Assembly (NCBI GenBank): GCA_031553835.1
Contig: JAVBKX010000023.1
Coordinates: 62,001-126,000, forward strand
DNA: 64,000 nt
Direction of reading: 5' to 3'
Source of the DNA: JAVBKX01 sp031553835
Lineage (GTDB): Bacteria > Bacteroidota > Bacteroidia > Bacteroidales > Azobacteroidaceae
Part shown: positions 17,650 through 27,400 of the stretch, piece by piece
Layout of the letters: each line of letters starts with the position of its first letter
Numbering within the stretch: position 1 is the stretch's first letter
Notes under the pieces: generated by a model
Told to the model about the DNA's origin: nothing
Database searches by the model: none
What the model saw: only the letters and a program-made list of their open reading frames with translations
Position numbers and translations under genes: made by a program

Positions 17650-18189
17650 ATGTCTGAAATTGAAAAGAAATTTTATGTTCTCCGAGCTGTCAGTGGAAAA
17701 GAGAATAAAGTAAAGGAATACCTTGAAGCTGAAATTAAGAATTCTGACTTAAAAGAATACATTTCCCAGGTTATTATTCCCACAGAAAAGGTATATACTG
17801 TACGCAACGGAAAGAAAGTGATGAAAGAGCGCGCTTATCTTCCCGGTTATGTCATTATTGAAGCTGCTTTGGTTGGGGAGGTCATGCATTTTCTGAAAAA
17901 TGTAAATTATGTAGTCGGCTTTTTAGGGGGTAATAAACCGGCTCCATTGCGAGCATCTGAAGTGAATCGGATTTTAGGTACGGTTGACGAATTACAAGAA
18001 CATGCAGAAGAAATTGATGTAGAATTCTACATTGGGGAAACTGTCAAGGTAATTCATGGGCCATTTAATGGGTTTCATGGAGTGGTGGAAGAAATTAATA
18101 CAGAAAAGAAGAAATTAAAAGTAATGGTGAAGATTTTCGGAAGAAAAACACCATTAGAATTAGGCTACATGCAAGTAGAAAAAGAATAA
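17650..18189 (+). CDS. nusG: Transcription termination/antitermination protein NusG
   Basis: A 179-residue transcription elongation factor that binds RNA polymerase. The NGN domain (FYVLRAVSGKENKVKEYLE, then LPGYVIIEAAL) is followed by a KOW domain (GETVKVIHGPFNGFHGVVEE). It lies 8 bases after secE. A 140-base gap before rplK holds no gene or clear hairpin and may carry the promoter or leader of the ribosomal protein genes. Confidence 0.97.
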   Translation: MSEIEKKFYVLRAVSGKENKVKEYLEAEIKNSDLKEYISQVIIPTEKVYTVRNGKKVMKERAYLPGYVIIEAALVGEVMHFLKNVNYVVGFLGGNKPAPLRASEVNRILGTVDELQEHAEEIDVEFYIGETVKVIHGPFNGFHGVVEEINTEKKKLKVMVKIFGRKTPLELGYMQVEKE

Positions 18190-18329
18190 AACGAATTGGT
18201 TACGCGATTCGTTGCCTGAAGAATAGAACGTTTTATCGGTAAAGCTACATCACGCTTCCAATTGTGTAGTTATTTATTATAGTATAAAACAGGAAATTCT
18301 AACGTTTCAAATTAAATTTTTTATTAAAA

Positions 18330-18773
18330 ATGGCTAAAGAGATTGCTGGACAAATTAAATTACAGATTAAAGGAGGAGCAGCAAACCCTTCTCCCCCGGT
18401 AGGACCTGCATTGGGTTCCAAGGGTATCAATATTATGGAGTTTTGCAAGCAATTTAATGCCAGAACCCAAGACAAGGCAGGTAAGGTATTACCGGTTGTA
18501 ATTACTTACTATGCCGACAAGTCTTTTGATTTTATCGTTAAAAATCCTCCGGTTGCCATCCAATTGTTGGAAGTATCCAAACAAAAGAGTGGTTCCGCAG
18601 AGCCTAACCGTAAAAAAGTTGCCGAAATTACCTGGGATCAGATAAAGGTGATTGCGGAAGATAAAATGACAGACTTGAACTGTTTCACGCTGGAATCGGC
18701 CATGAAGATGGTTGCAGGAACAGCAAGAAGTATGGGTATAGCAATAAAAGGGACTTTCCCTGGAAATAATTAA
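18330..18773 (+). CDS. rplK: 50S ribosomal protein uL11
   Basis: A 147-residue protein of the GTPase-associated centre. The N-terminal domain shows KGGAANPSPPVGPALGSKGI, the conserved proline-rich segment that meets EF-G and stringent factor. The C-terminal RNA-binding domain ends with AGTARSMGIAIKG. It starts the rplK-rplA-rplJ-rplL-rpoB-rpoC series, with rplA 16 bases downstream. Confidence 0.98.
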   Translation: MAKEIAGQIKLQIKGGAANPSPPVGPALGSKGINIMEFCKQFNARTQDKAGKVLPVVITYYADKSFDFIVKNPPVAIQLLEVSKQKSGSAEPNRKKVAEITWDQIKVIAEDKMTDLNCFTLESAMKMVAGTARSMGIAIKGTFPGNN

Positions 18774-18789
18774 ACATCAATTTAAAATT

Positions 18790-19488
18790 ATGAGTAAACT
18801 TACAAAAAATCAGAAGTTGGCTTTAAGCAAAGTTGATGCAGGGAAGAGTTATACACTTAAAGAAGCATCCGACTTGGTAAAAGAAATTTCTACCACTAAA
18901 TTTGATGCTTCGGTTGACATTGATGTTCGTTTAGGTGTAGATCCCCGTAAAGCTAACCAAATGGTAAGAGGTGTGGTTTCATTGCCTCATGGAACAGGTA
19001 AGCAAGTCAGGGTTCTTGTATTATGTACCCCCGATCAGGAAGCTGCAGCTAAAGAGGCTGGGGCAGATCATGTGGGGCTTGATGAGTATATCGAAAAGAT
19101 TAAAGGCGGATGGACAGACATCGATGTCATTATCACTCAGCCTGCTATCATGGGTAAAATTGGTGCGCTCGGTAGAGTGTTAGGTCCTCGCGGATTGATG
19201 CCAAACCCCAAAAGCGGTACAGTGACTAATGATGTAGCTAATGCAGTGAAAGAAGTGAAACAAGGTAAAATCGATTTTAAAGTTGATAAAGCCGGTATCG
19301 TTCATACTTCCATTGGTAAAGTGTCTTTCTCCTCTGATCAGATTCGTGATAATGCAAAGGAATTTGTATCCACATTAATCAAGTTGAAACCAACATCTGC
19401 AAAAGGTACATACATTAAGAGCGTTTATCTTTCAAGTACGATGAGTCCTGGAATTAAGATTGACCCCAAATCAGTGGATGAAAATTAA
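18790..19488 (+). CDS. rplA: 50S ribosomal protein uL1
   Basis: A 232-residue L1-stalk protein. Family motifs visible are DASVDIDVRLGVDPRKANQM, VRGVVSLPHGTGK and LGPRGLMPNPKSGTV. In many bacteria L1 represses its own mRNA; no obvious L1-binding mimic is visible in the short gap from rplK. rplJ begins 13 bases after the stop. Confidence 0.98.
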   Translation: MSKLTKNQKLALSKVDAGKSYTLKEASDLVKEISTTKFDASVDIDVRLGVDPRKANQMVRGVVSLPHGTGKQVRVLVLCTPDQEAAAKEAGADHVGLDEYIEKIKGGWTDIDVIITQPAIMGKIGALGRVLGPRGLMPNPKSGTVTNDVANAVKEVKQGKIDFKVDKAGIVHTSIGKVSFSSDQIRDNAKEFVSTLIKLKPTSAKGTYIKSVYLSSTMSPGIKIDPKSVDEN

Positions 19489-19501
19489 AACTAGTTGAAT
19501 T

Positions 19502-20017
19502 ATGAGAAAGGAAGATAAAACCTCGATAATAGAGCAGATTGCTGCAACCGTAGGAGAGTATGCTCATTTTTATTTGACCGATATTGCAACATTGGATGCT
19601 GCAAAAACCAGTCAATTGAGAAGAGAGTGTAACAAACAGGACATTAAACTGGTTGTTGTCAAAAACACCTTGTTTAAAAAAGCGTTGGATCAGTCGGAAA
19701 TTGATTTTTCTGCATTAGATGTTGCTTTGAAAGGAAATACCGCCGTAATGTTTTGCAATTCGGCTAATAATCCTGCAAAATTGATTAAAGAGTTTGCAAA
19801 AGGGACAGATGTTCCCAAATTGAAAGCAGCTTATGTTCAAGAAAGCATCTATATTGGATCTGAAAATTTAGATACGCTTGTTAATATTAAGAGCAGAGAA
19901 GATGTTATTGCCGATATTATTGCATTGTTGCAATCTCCGGCGAAGAATGTTATCTCCGCGTTACAATCCGGTGGTAACACCATTCATGGAGTTTTGAAAA
20001 CTCTTTCTGAAAAATAA
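19502..20017 (+). CDS. rplJ: 50S ribosomal protein uL10
   Basis: A 171-residue base of the L7/L12 stalk. The pattern YAHFYLTDIATLDAAKTSQL, RRECNKQDIKLVVVKNTLFK and GNTAVMFCN is typical of L10. The C-terminal helix that carries L12 dimers ends the protein. The gap to rplA is 13 bases, too short for a classical L10 leader, so any autoregulatory structure would have to overlap rplA. Confidence 0.97.
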   Translation: MRKEDKTSIIEQIAATVGEYAHFYLTDIATLDAAKTSQLRRECNKQDIKLVVVKNTLFKKALDQSEIDFSALDVALKGNTAVMFCNSANNPAKLIKEFAKGTDVPKLKAAYVQESIYIGSENLDTLVNIKSREDVIADIIALLQSPAKNVISALQSGGNTIHGVLKTLSEK

Positions 20018-20047
20018 AAGATTATTAAACATTAAAATCATACAAAA

Positions 20048-20425
20048 ATGGCAGATTTGAAAGCTTTTGCTGAACAATTAGTAAATTTAACCGTAAAGGA
20101 AGTAAATGAACTTGCTGAGATATTAAAAACTGAGTATGGTATTGAACCCGCTGCTGCAGCTGTTGCTGTTGCTGTTGGTCCTGCTGCTGGTGCAGCTCCT
20201 GCCGCTGAAGAAAAATCTTCTTTCGATGTAGTATTGAAAGATGCAGGTGCTAATAAATTGGCAATTGTTAAATTGGTAAAAGAATTAACCGGTCTTGGTT
20301 TGAAAGAAGCTAAAGATTTAGTTGACGGTGCTCCAAGCAACTTGAAAGAAGGAGTTGCAAAAGACGAAGCTGATGCATTGAAAAAACAATTAGAAGAAGC
20401 AGGAGCACAAGTTGAACTTAAATAA
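20048..20425 (+). CDS. rplL: 50S ribosomal protein bL12 (L7/L12)
   Basis: A 125-residue stalk protein that recruits translation GTPases. The N-terminal dimer domain (LKAFAEQLVNLTVKEVNELA) is joined by an Ala/Pro-rich hinge to the C-terminal domain (KSSFDVVLKDAGANKLAIVK, then GLGLKEAKDLVDGAP). Length is normal. It is followed by a hairpin before rpoB. Confidence 0.98.
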   Translation: MADLKAFAEQLVNLTVKEVNELAEILKTEYGIEPAAAAVAVAVGPAAGAAPAAEEKSSFDVVLKDAGANKLAIVKLVKELTGLGLKEAKDLVDGAPSNLKEGVAKDEADALKKQLEEAGAQVELK

Positions 20426-20448
20426 CAAATCCTATAATTAGGTTTTAT

Positions 20449-20486
20449 GGTTAAGGATCTTCGCTTCTGAAGATTCTTAACCTTTT
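20449..20486 (+). terminator. Hairpin between rplL and rpoB (attenuator or processing site)
   Basis: GGTTAAGGATCTTC and GAAGATTCTTAACC form a stem of about 14 pairs (one G-T) around GCTTCT, followed by TTTT only. The short T-run suggests partial termination or RNase III cleavage, which would lower rpoBC relative to rplL, as in the similar arrangement of E. coli. Confidence 0.7.
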
Positions 20487-20526
20487 GTGTCTATCATCAT
20501 TATTAAGTTCAATAAATCCTCAATAA

Positions 20527-23500
20527 ATGTCTTCAACAATTAGTAATCAGAGAGTTAACTTTGCCTCCATTAAAAATCCGTTTCAATATCCGGATTTTCT
20601 TGAAGTGCAATTGAAGTCATTCCAAGACTTTCTTCAATTAGATACTCCCCCCGAAAAAAGAAAAAATGAGGGATTGTATAAAGTTTTCGCAGAAAATTTC
20701 CCGATTGCAGATACTCGTAATAACTTTGTACTGGAATTTTTGGACTATTATATTGATCCGCCGCGTTACACGATCGAAGAGTGTATCGAAAGAGGATTGA
20801 CATATAGCGTTCCATTGAAAGCCAAATTGAAATTGTACTGCACCGATCCCGACCACGAAGATTTTGATACTGTCATCCAGGATGTTTATTTAGGCCCAAT
20901 TCCTTATATGACAGAACGGGGTACATTTGTAATCAATGGTGCGGAACGTGTGGTTGTTTCGCAATTGCACCGTTCACCCGGCGTATTTTTCGGACAAAGT
21001 ATCCATACCAACGGAACTAAGTTATATTCGGCCAGGATTATTCCTTTCAGAGGTTCCTGGATTGAATTTGCTACCGATATAAACAATGTGATGTATGCTT
21101 ATATCGACCGTAAAAAGAAATTACCCGTTACAACTCTATTGCGGGCTATTGGTTTTGAAAGCGACAAAGATATTCTGGAAATATTCAATTTAGCAGAAGA
21201 AATCAAAGTCAATAAAACCAATCTGTCGAAAGCATTAGGACGCAAATTGGCTGCCAGAGTATTGAAAACATGGGTAGAGGATTTCGTGGATGAAGATACT
21301 GGAGAGGTGGTTTCTATTGAACGAAATGAAGTGATTATAGACCGTGAAGTGATTTTGGAACAAGATCACATCGAGGCGATTTTGGAATCCGGCGTGCAAA
21401 CTATTTTGTTGCACAGGGAAGAACAAAATTTGTCTGATTATGCCATTATTTATAACACGTTACAAAAAGACCCGAGTAACTCGGAGCGGGATGCTGTTGT
21501 ATATATTTACCGTCAGTTGCGGAATGCAGACCCGGCGGATGATGCCAGTGCTCGCGAAGTAATTCAAAACTTGTTCTTTTCCGAAAAACGATATGATTTG
21601 GGAGAAGTGGGTCGTTACCGGATCAACCGGAAATTGAATCTATCCACAAGTATCGATGTTAAGGTACTTACGAAAGAAGATATTATTGAAATCATCAAAT
21701 ATCTGATTGAGTTGGTTAACTCCAAAGCTGATGTGGATGATATCGACCACTTGAGTAATCGTCGCGTGCGTACGGTTGGAGAACAATTATATAATCAGTT
21801 CGGTGTAGGCTTGGCCCGTATGGCGCGTACGATCCGCGAACGAATGAATGTACGTGATAATGAGGTGTTTACGCCGATCGATTTGATCAATGCGAAAACC
21901 ATTTCTTCTGTAGTGAATTCTTTCTTCGGAACCAATGCTTTGTCGCAATTTATGGATCAAACCAATCCGTTGGCCGAAATTACTCACAAGCGCCGGATGT
22001 CGGCATTAGGTCCCGGAGGATTGTCTCGTGAACGTGCCGGTTTTGAGGTGCGCGACGTGCATTATACTCACTATGGACGTTTATGCCCGATTGAAACACC
22101 GGAAGGTCCCAATATCGGTTTGATTTCTTCTTTGTGCGTTTATGCCAAAATCAATGATTTAGGATTTATTGAGACTCCTTACCGTAAGGTCGATAGCAAA
22201 AAAGTTGACTTAAGTCAGGAAGGAATCATCTATTTGACCGCCGAAGAAGAAGAAAAAATTATAGCACAGGGAAATGCACCGTTAAATAATGACGGTACAT
22301 TTATCCGTACTAAAGTTAAATCCCGGCAGGATGCAGATTATCCGTTGGTAACTCCTGACGAAGTAGAACTAATGGACGTGTCACCGACTCAGATTGCTTC
22401 AATTGCGGCATCATTGATTCCATTTCTTGAACATGATGACGCCAACCGGGCATTGATGGGATCCAACATGATGCGTCAGGCTGTACCTTTGTTAAAACCG
22501 GAAGCTCCTATAGTGGGTACCGGGTTGGAAGGCCAGCTAATTCGCGATTCTCGCTCGCAAATTACCGCAGAAGGGGCTGGTGTTGTAGCATTTGTGGATG
22601 CTACCCGTATTGACATTGAATACGACCGGACGACAGATGAACAGTTTGTCAGCTTTGAAAACGCGGTTAAAACTTATACTATCCCAAAATTCAGGAAAAC
22701 CAACCAAAATACAACGATAGACTTGCGTCCGATTTGTAAAAAAGGCGAAAGAGTGGTTGCAGGACAAATTCTTACTGAAGGATATTCTACCGAAAATGGA
22801 GAACTGGCTTTAGGTAAGAACCTGAAAGTAGCTTTCATGCCATGGAAAGGATATAATTTTGAGGATGCTATTGTAATCAATGAGCGTGTGGTAAGGGAAG
22901 ATATTTTCACTTCCGTACACGTGGATGAATATATTTTGGAAGTGCGCGAAACGAAACGTGGAGTGGAGGAATTAACTGCCGATATTCCTAACGTGAGTGA
23001 AGATGCTACCAAAGATTTGGATGAGAATGGTATTATTCGGATTGGAGCCCGGGTTGAACCAGGTGATATATTGATCGGAAAGATTACGCCTAAAGGTGAA
23101 TCAGATCCTTCTCCCGAAGAAAAATTATTGCGCGCTATTTTCGGCGATAAAGCCGGCGATGTGAAAGATGCTTCGTTGAAAGCTTCGCCTTCGCTGCGTG
23201 GGGTTGTGATTGAAACCAGCTTGTTTTCCAAAGCTGTAAAGAAAAGAAAATCCCGGTTGGCTGATAAAGCGATATTGCCAAAATTAGATGAAGAGTATGA
23301 AGACAAAATGACTAAATTGAAAGAAATTTTAGTCCAAAAGTTACTTCATTTAACAAATAGCAAAACCTCCCAAGGCGTGAAAGATTTCATGAACTCTGAT
23401 TTGATTCCTAAAGGAGCCAAATTTACTCAGGATGCGTTGATGAAGTTGGATTACAGTACTGTACAGGTAAGCAAATGGACACAAGATGCGGAAAAAAATG

Positions 23501-24336
23501 ACTTGATCCGTGATGTGATTGTGAATTATTTGAAGAAATACAAAGAATTGGATGCCGAACTGAAACGTAAGAAATTTGATTATACCATAGGAGATGAATT
23601 GCCCACAGGTATTGTTCAAATGGCAAAAGTGTATATTGCTAAAAAACGGAAATTACAAGTCGGAGACAAAATGGCAGGTCGTCACGGAAATAAAGGGATC
23701 GTATCCCGTATTGTTCGTGAAGAAGATATGCCATTCCTTGAAGACGGAACACCTGTTGATATTGTTTTGAATCCGTTGGGAGTGCCTTCCCGGATGAACT
23801 TGGGACAAATTTTTGAAACCGTATTAGGTTGGGCCGGAAAGAACTTGGGTATCAAGTTTGCTACCCCGATTTTCGACGGCGCTTCATTGGAAGATTTGGT
23901 TGAGTGGACGCAACGAGCAGGAGTGCCCCGGTACGGAAAAACTTATCTGTACGATGGTGGTACCGGAGAACGATTTGACCAGCCTGCTACAGTGGGAATC
24001 ATTTATATGTTGAAACTCGGCCACATGGTTGATGATAAAATGCACGCTCGTTCCATTGGCCCATATTCTCTTATTACTCAACAGCCATTAGGAGGTAAAG
24101 CTCAGTTTGGAGGTCAGCGTTTTGGAGAAATGGAAGTTTGGGCGCTCGAAGCATTCGGTGCATCTCATATTTTGCAAGAAATACTTACGATCAAGTCAGA
24201 TGACGTAGTCGGACGTTCCAAAGCGTATGAAGCGATTGTGAAAGGCGATCCTATGCCTCAGCCGGGTATTCCGGAATCTCTCAATGTATTGTTGCATGAG
24301 ATGAAAGGTCTGGGATTGAGTGTCACTCTCGAATAG
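20527..24336 (+). CDS. rpoB: DNA-directed RNA polymerase subunit beta
   Basis: The 1269-residue beta subunit forms much of the active-site cleft. The rifampicin region is intact (FFGTNALSQFMDQTNPLAEI, then HKRRMSALGPGGLSRERAGF). Downstream motifs include PIETPEGPNIGLISSL, KVAFMPWKGYNFEDAIVINE, GDKMAGRHGNKGIVS and GGKAQFGGQRFGEMEVWALE. The rpoB rif region keeps Asp, His and Ser at the usual positions, so nothing suggests rifampicin resistance. rpoC follows after an intergenic inverted repeat. Confidence 0.99.
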   Translation: MSSTISNQRVNFASIKNPFQYPDFLEVQLKSFQDFLQLDTPPEKRKNEGLYKVFAENFPIADTRNNFVLEFLDYYIDPPRYTIEECIERGLTYSVPLKAKLKLYCTDPDHEDFDTVIQDVYLGPIPYMTERGTFVINGAERVVVSQLHRSPGVFFGQSIHTNGTKLYSARIIPFRGSWIEFATDINNVMYAYIDRKKKLPVTTLLRAIGFESDKDILEIFNLAEEIKVNKTNLSKALGRKLAARVLKTWVEDFVDEDTGEVVSIERNEVIIDREVILEQDHIEAILESGVQTILLHREEQNLSDYAIIYNTLQKDPSNSERDAVVYIYRQLRNADPADDASAREVIQNLFFSEKRYDLGEVGRYRINRKLNLSTSIDVKVLTKEDIIEIIKYLIELVNSKADVDDIDHLSNRRVRTVGEQLYNQFGVGLARMARTIRERMNVRDNEVFTPIDLINAKTISSVVNSFFGTNALSQFMDQTNPLAEITHKRRMSALGPGGLSRERAGFEVRDVHYTHYGRLCPIETPEGPNIGLISSLCVYAKINDLGFIETPYRKVDSKKVDLSQEGIIYLTAEEEEKIIAQGNAPLNNDGTFIRTKVKSRQDADYPLVTPDEVELMDVSPTQIASIAASLIPFLEHDDANRALMGSNMMRQAVPLLKPEAPIVGTGLEGQLIRDSRSQITAEGAGVVAFVDATRIDIEYDRTTDEQFVSFENAVKTYTIPKFRKTNQNTTIDLRPICKKGERVVAGQILTEGYSTENGELALGKNLKVAFMPWKGYNFEDAIVINERVVREDIFTSVHVDEYILEVRETKRGVEELTADIPNVSEDATKDLDENGIIRIGARVEPGDILIGKITPKGESDPSPEEKLLRAIFGDKAGDVKDASLKASPSLRGVVIETSLFSKAVKKRKSRLADKAILPKLDEEYEDKMTKLKEILVQKLLHLTNSKTSQGVKDFMNSDLIPKGAKFTQDALMKLDYSTVQVSKWTQDAEKNDLIRDVIVNYLKKYKELDAELKRKKFDYTIGDELPTGIVQMAKVYIAKKRKLQVGDKMAGRHGNKGIVSRIVREEDMPFLEDGTPVDIVLNPLGVPSRMNLGQIFETVLGWAGKNLGIKFATPIFDGASLEDLVEWTQRAGVPRYGKTYLYDGGTGERFDQPATVGIIYMLKLGHMVDDKMHARSIGPYSLITQQPLGGKAQFGGQRFGEMEVWALEAFGASHILQEILTIKSDDVVGRSKAYEAIVKGDPMPQPGIPESLNVLLHEMKGLGLSVTLE

Positions 24337-24340
24337 CTTA

Positions 24341-24421
24341 AATTAAAAATTAAGAATGAAAAATGAAAAAGAAATTCATATTCCATTCTTAATTCTTAAT
24401 TTTTAATTTTTAATTCTTCAT
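24341..24421. repeat. Low-complexity imperfect inverted repeat between rpoB and rpoC
   Basis: The left arm has AAATTAAAAATTAAGAATG and the right arm CATTCTTAATTCTTAATT followed by TTTTAATTTTTAATTC. It fills nearly the whole 96-base gap in a place where most bacteria have little spacer. Its words match those at 15564-15650. Confidence 0.7.
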
Positions 24422-24432
24422 TAATATAGAAT

Positions 24433-27400
24433 ATGGCTTTCAGAAAAGAAAATAAAGTTAAAAGTAATTTTTCAAAGATCACCATCGGTTTAGCCTCTCC
24501 GGACGAAGTGTTGGGAAATTCCAGCGGCGAAGTGTTGAAACCGGAAACGATCAATTATCGGACCTATAAACCCGAACGCGATGGCTTGTTTTGTGAACGG
24601 ATCTTTGGCCCTGTAAAAGATTACGAGTGTCATTGTGGCAAATACAAGCGTATTCGTTACAAAGGAATTGTGTGTGATCGTTGTGGTGTGGAAGTTACCG
24701 AGAAAAAAGTGCGTCGTGAGCGCATGGGACATATTCATTTAGTAGTTCCGGTTGCTCATATTTGGTATTTTCGTTCCCTGCCGAATAAAATCGGTTATCT
24801 GTTGGGATTACCTACCAAAAAGTTAGACGCCATTATATATTATGAACGTTACGTTGTAATCCAACCCGGAATTATTTCGGATCGCGTGGTTGGAGATTTG
24901 CTTTCGGAAGAAGAATATCTGGATATTTTAGATACGCTGCCCAAAGAAAATCAAATGTTGGAAGATACTGATCCCGACAAATTTATTGCCAAAATGGGGG
25001 CAGAAGCGATTTACGACTTATTGTCCCGGTTGGATTTGGATGAATTGTCATACGAATTGCGGCACAAAGCCAGCAATGATACTTCTCAACAACGGAAGAA
25101 TGAGGCATTGAAACGTTTGCAAGTTATCGAATCATTCAGGGCATCCAAAGGGAAAAATCGCCCGGAATGGATGATTGTCAAAGTGGTTCCCGTCATTCCT
25201 CCGGAATTGCGTCCGTTAGTACCATTGGATGGCGGCCGTTTTGCGACATCTGATTTGAACGATTTGTATCGTCGCGTGATTATCCGTAACAATCGTCTGA
25301 AAAGATTGATTGATATTAAAGCTCCGGACGTTATTTTGAGAAATGAAAAACGGATGCTTCAGGAAGCGGTTGATTCTTTGTTTGACAACTCTCGGAAGTC
25401 GAGTGCCGTAAAAACAGATGCTAATCGTCCGTTAAAATCATTGTCCGATAGTTTGAAAGGAAAACAAGGACGTTTCCGTCAAAACTTGTTAGGTAAACGT
25501 GTCGATTATTCTGCTCGTTCCGTAATTGTTGTTGGTCCGGAATTAAAAATGCATGAATGCGGTTTACCAAAAAATATGGCTGCTGAATTATACAAACCAT
25601 TTATCATTCGTAAGTTAATTGATAGAGGAATTGTTAAAACAGTAAAATCCGCTAAAAAAATAGTGGATCGGAAAGAACCGATTGTATGGGATATTTTGGA
25701 ATATGTAATGAAAGGTCACCCGGTATTGTTGAACCGTGCTCCGACATTGCACCGTTTGGGTATCCAGGCTTTTCAACCTAAAATGATCGAAGGAAAAGCA
25801 ATCCAATTGCACCCGTTGTCCTGTACGGCATTCAACGCCGACTTCGACGGAGACCAAATGGCTGTTCACCTTCCGTTAGGTAACGAAGCTATTTTGGAAG
25901 CGCAAATGTTGATGTTAGCTTCTCACAATATTTTGAATCCGGCCAATGGCGCTCCGATTACAGTGCCTTCCCAAGACATGGTGCTTGGGCTTTATTACAT
26001 TACTAAAGTTCGCAAAGGAGCCAAAGGTGACGGTTTGGTATTTTATGGACCGGAAGAAGCTATTATTGCTTACAATGAAGGAAAAGTCGAGATTCATGCT
26101 CCGATCAAAGTGATTGTGAAGGACTTGGATGAAGGCAAGAAAAATATTGTTGAGGTAATGCGCGAAACCACAGTCGGACGGGTAATGGTGAATGAAATTG
26201 TTCCTCCTGAAGTGGGCTATATCAATGAAGTATTGTCAAAAAAATCACTTCGTGATATTATCGGAAATGTTATCAAAGTCTGCGGAGTGGCCAAAACGGC
26301 GCAATTCCTTGATGAAATCAAAGACTTGGGTTATATGATGGCTTTCAAAGGAGGTCTGTCGTTTAACCTGGACGACATCATTATCCCGAATGAAAAACAG
26401 AAATTAGTTGATGATGGTTATGCTGAAGTGGAACAAATTTTGGCGAACTACAACATGGGTTTCATTACCAATAATGAACGTTACAACCAGATTATCGATA
26501 CCTGGACGCACGTAAACTCCCGGTTGTCGGATATTTTGATGAAGCAACTTTCGTCCGACGATCAAGGATTCAACTCTGTATATATGATGTTGGATTCCGG
26601 TGCGCGGGGTTCTAAAGAACAGATCCGCCAGTTGTCTGGTATGCGGGGGTTGATGGCTAAGCCACAGAAGAGTGGGGCAGAAGGAGGCCAGATCATTGAA
26701 AACCCGATTCTATCCAACTTTAAAGAAGGATTGTCTGTACTGGAATACTTTATTTCTACTCACGGTGCTCGTAAAGGGTTGGCGGATACAGCATTGAAAA
26801 CTGCTGATGCCGGATATTTGACCCGTCGTTTAGTAGATGTTTCCCATGATGTGATTATCAATGAAGAAGACTGTGGCACGTTGCGTGGTTTGGTTTGTAC
26901 CGAATTGAAGAACAATGAAGAAGTCGTAGCTTCTCTTTACGAACGTATTCTCGGACGTGTTTCTGTTCATGATATTCAACATCCTATTACTGGAGATGTT
27001 ATCGTAGAAGCCGGTGAAGAAATAACAGAAGATAAAGCCAGGATAATTCATGATTCTCCGATAGAACGAGTGGAAATTCGTTCGGTATTGACTTGTGAAT
27101 CCAAGAAAGGAGTTTGTGCAAAATGTTACGGACGTAACCTGGCAACGGGACGTATGGTTCAAAAAGGCGAAGCTGTAGGTGTAATTGCCGCGCAATCTAT
27201 TGGTGAACCGGGTACTCAGTTGACACTTCGTACATTCCACGTTGGAGGTATCGCTTCCAATATTGCTACGGAAAATAGCGTGATTTCCAAATACGACGGA
27301 ATTCTCGAATTCGAAGAATTACGTACGGTTGAAACCGTGGATGAAATGGGTAAATCCGTTCAGATCGTAGTCAGCCGGTTAGCTGAATTAAGAATTGTCG

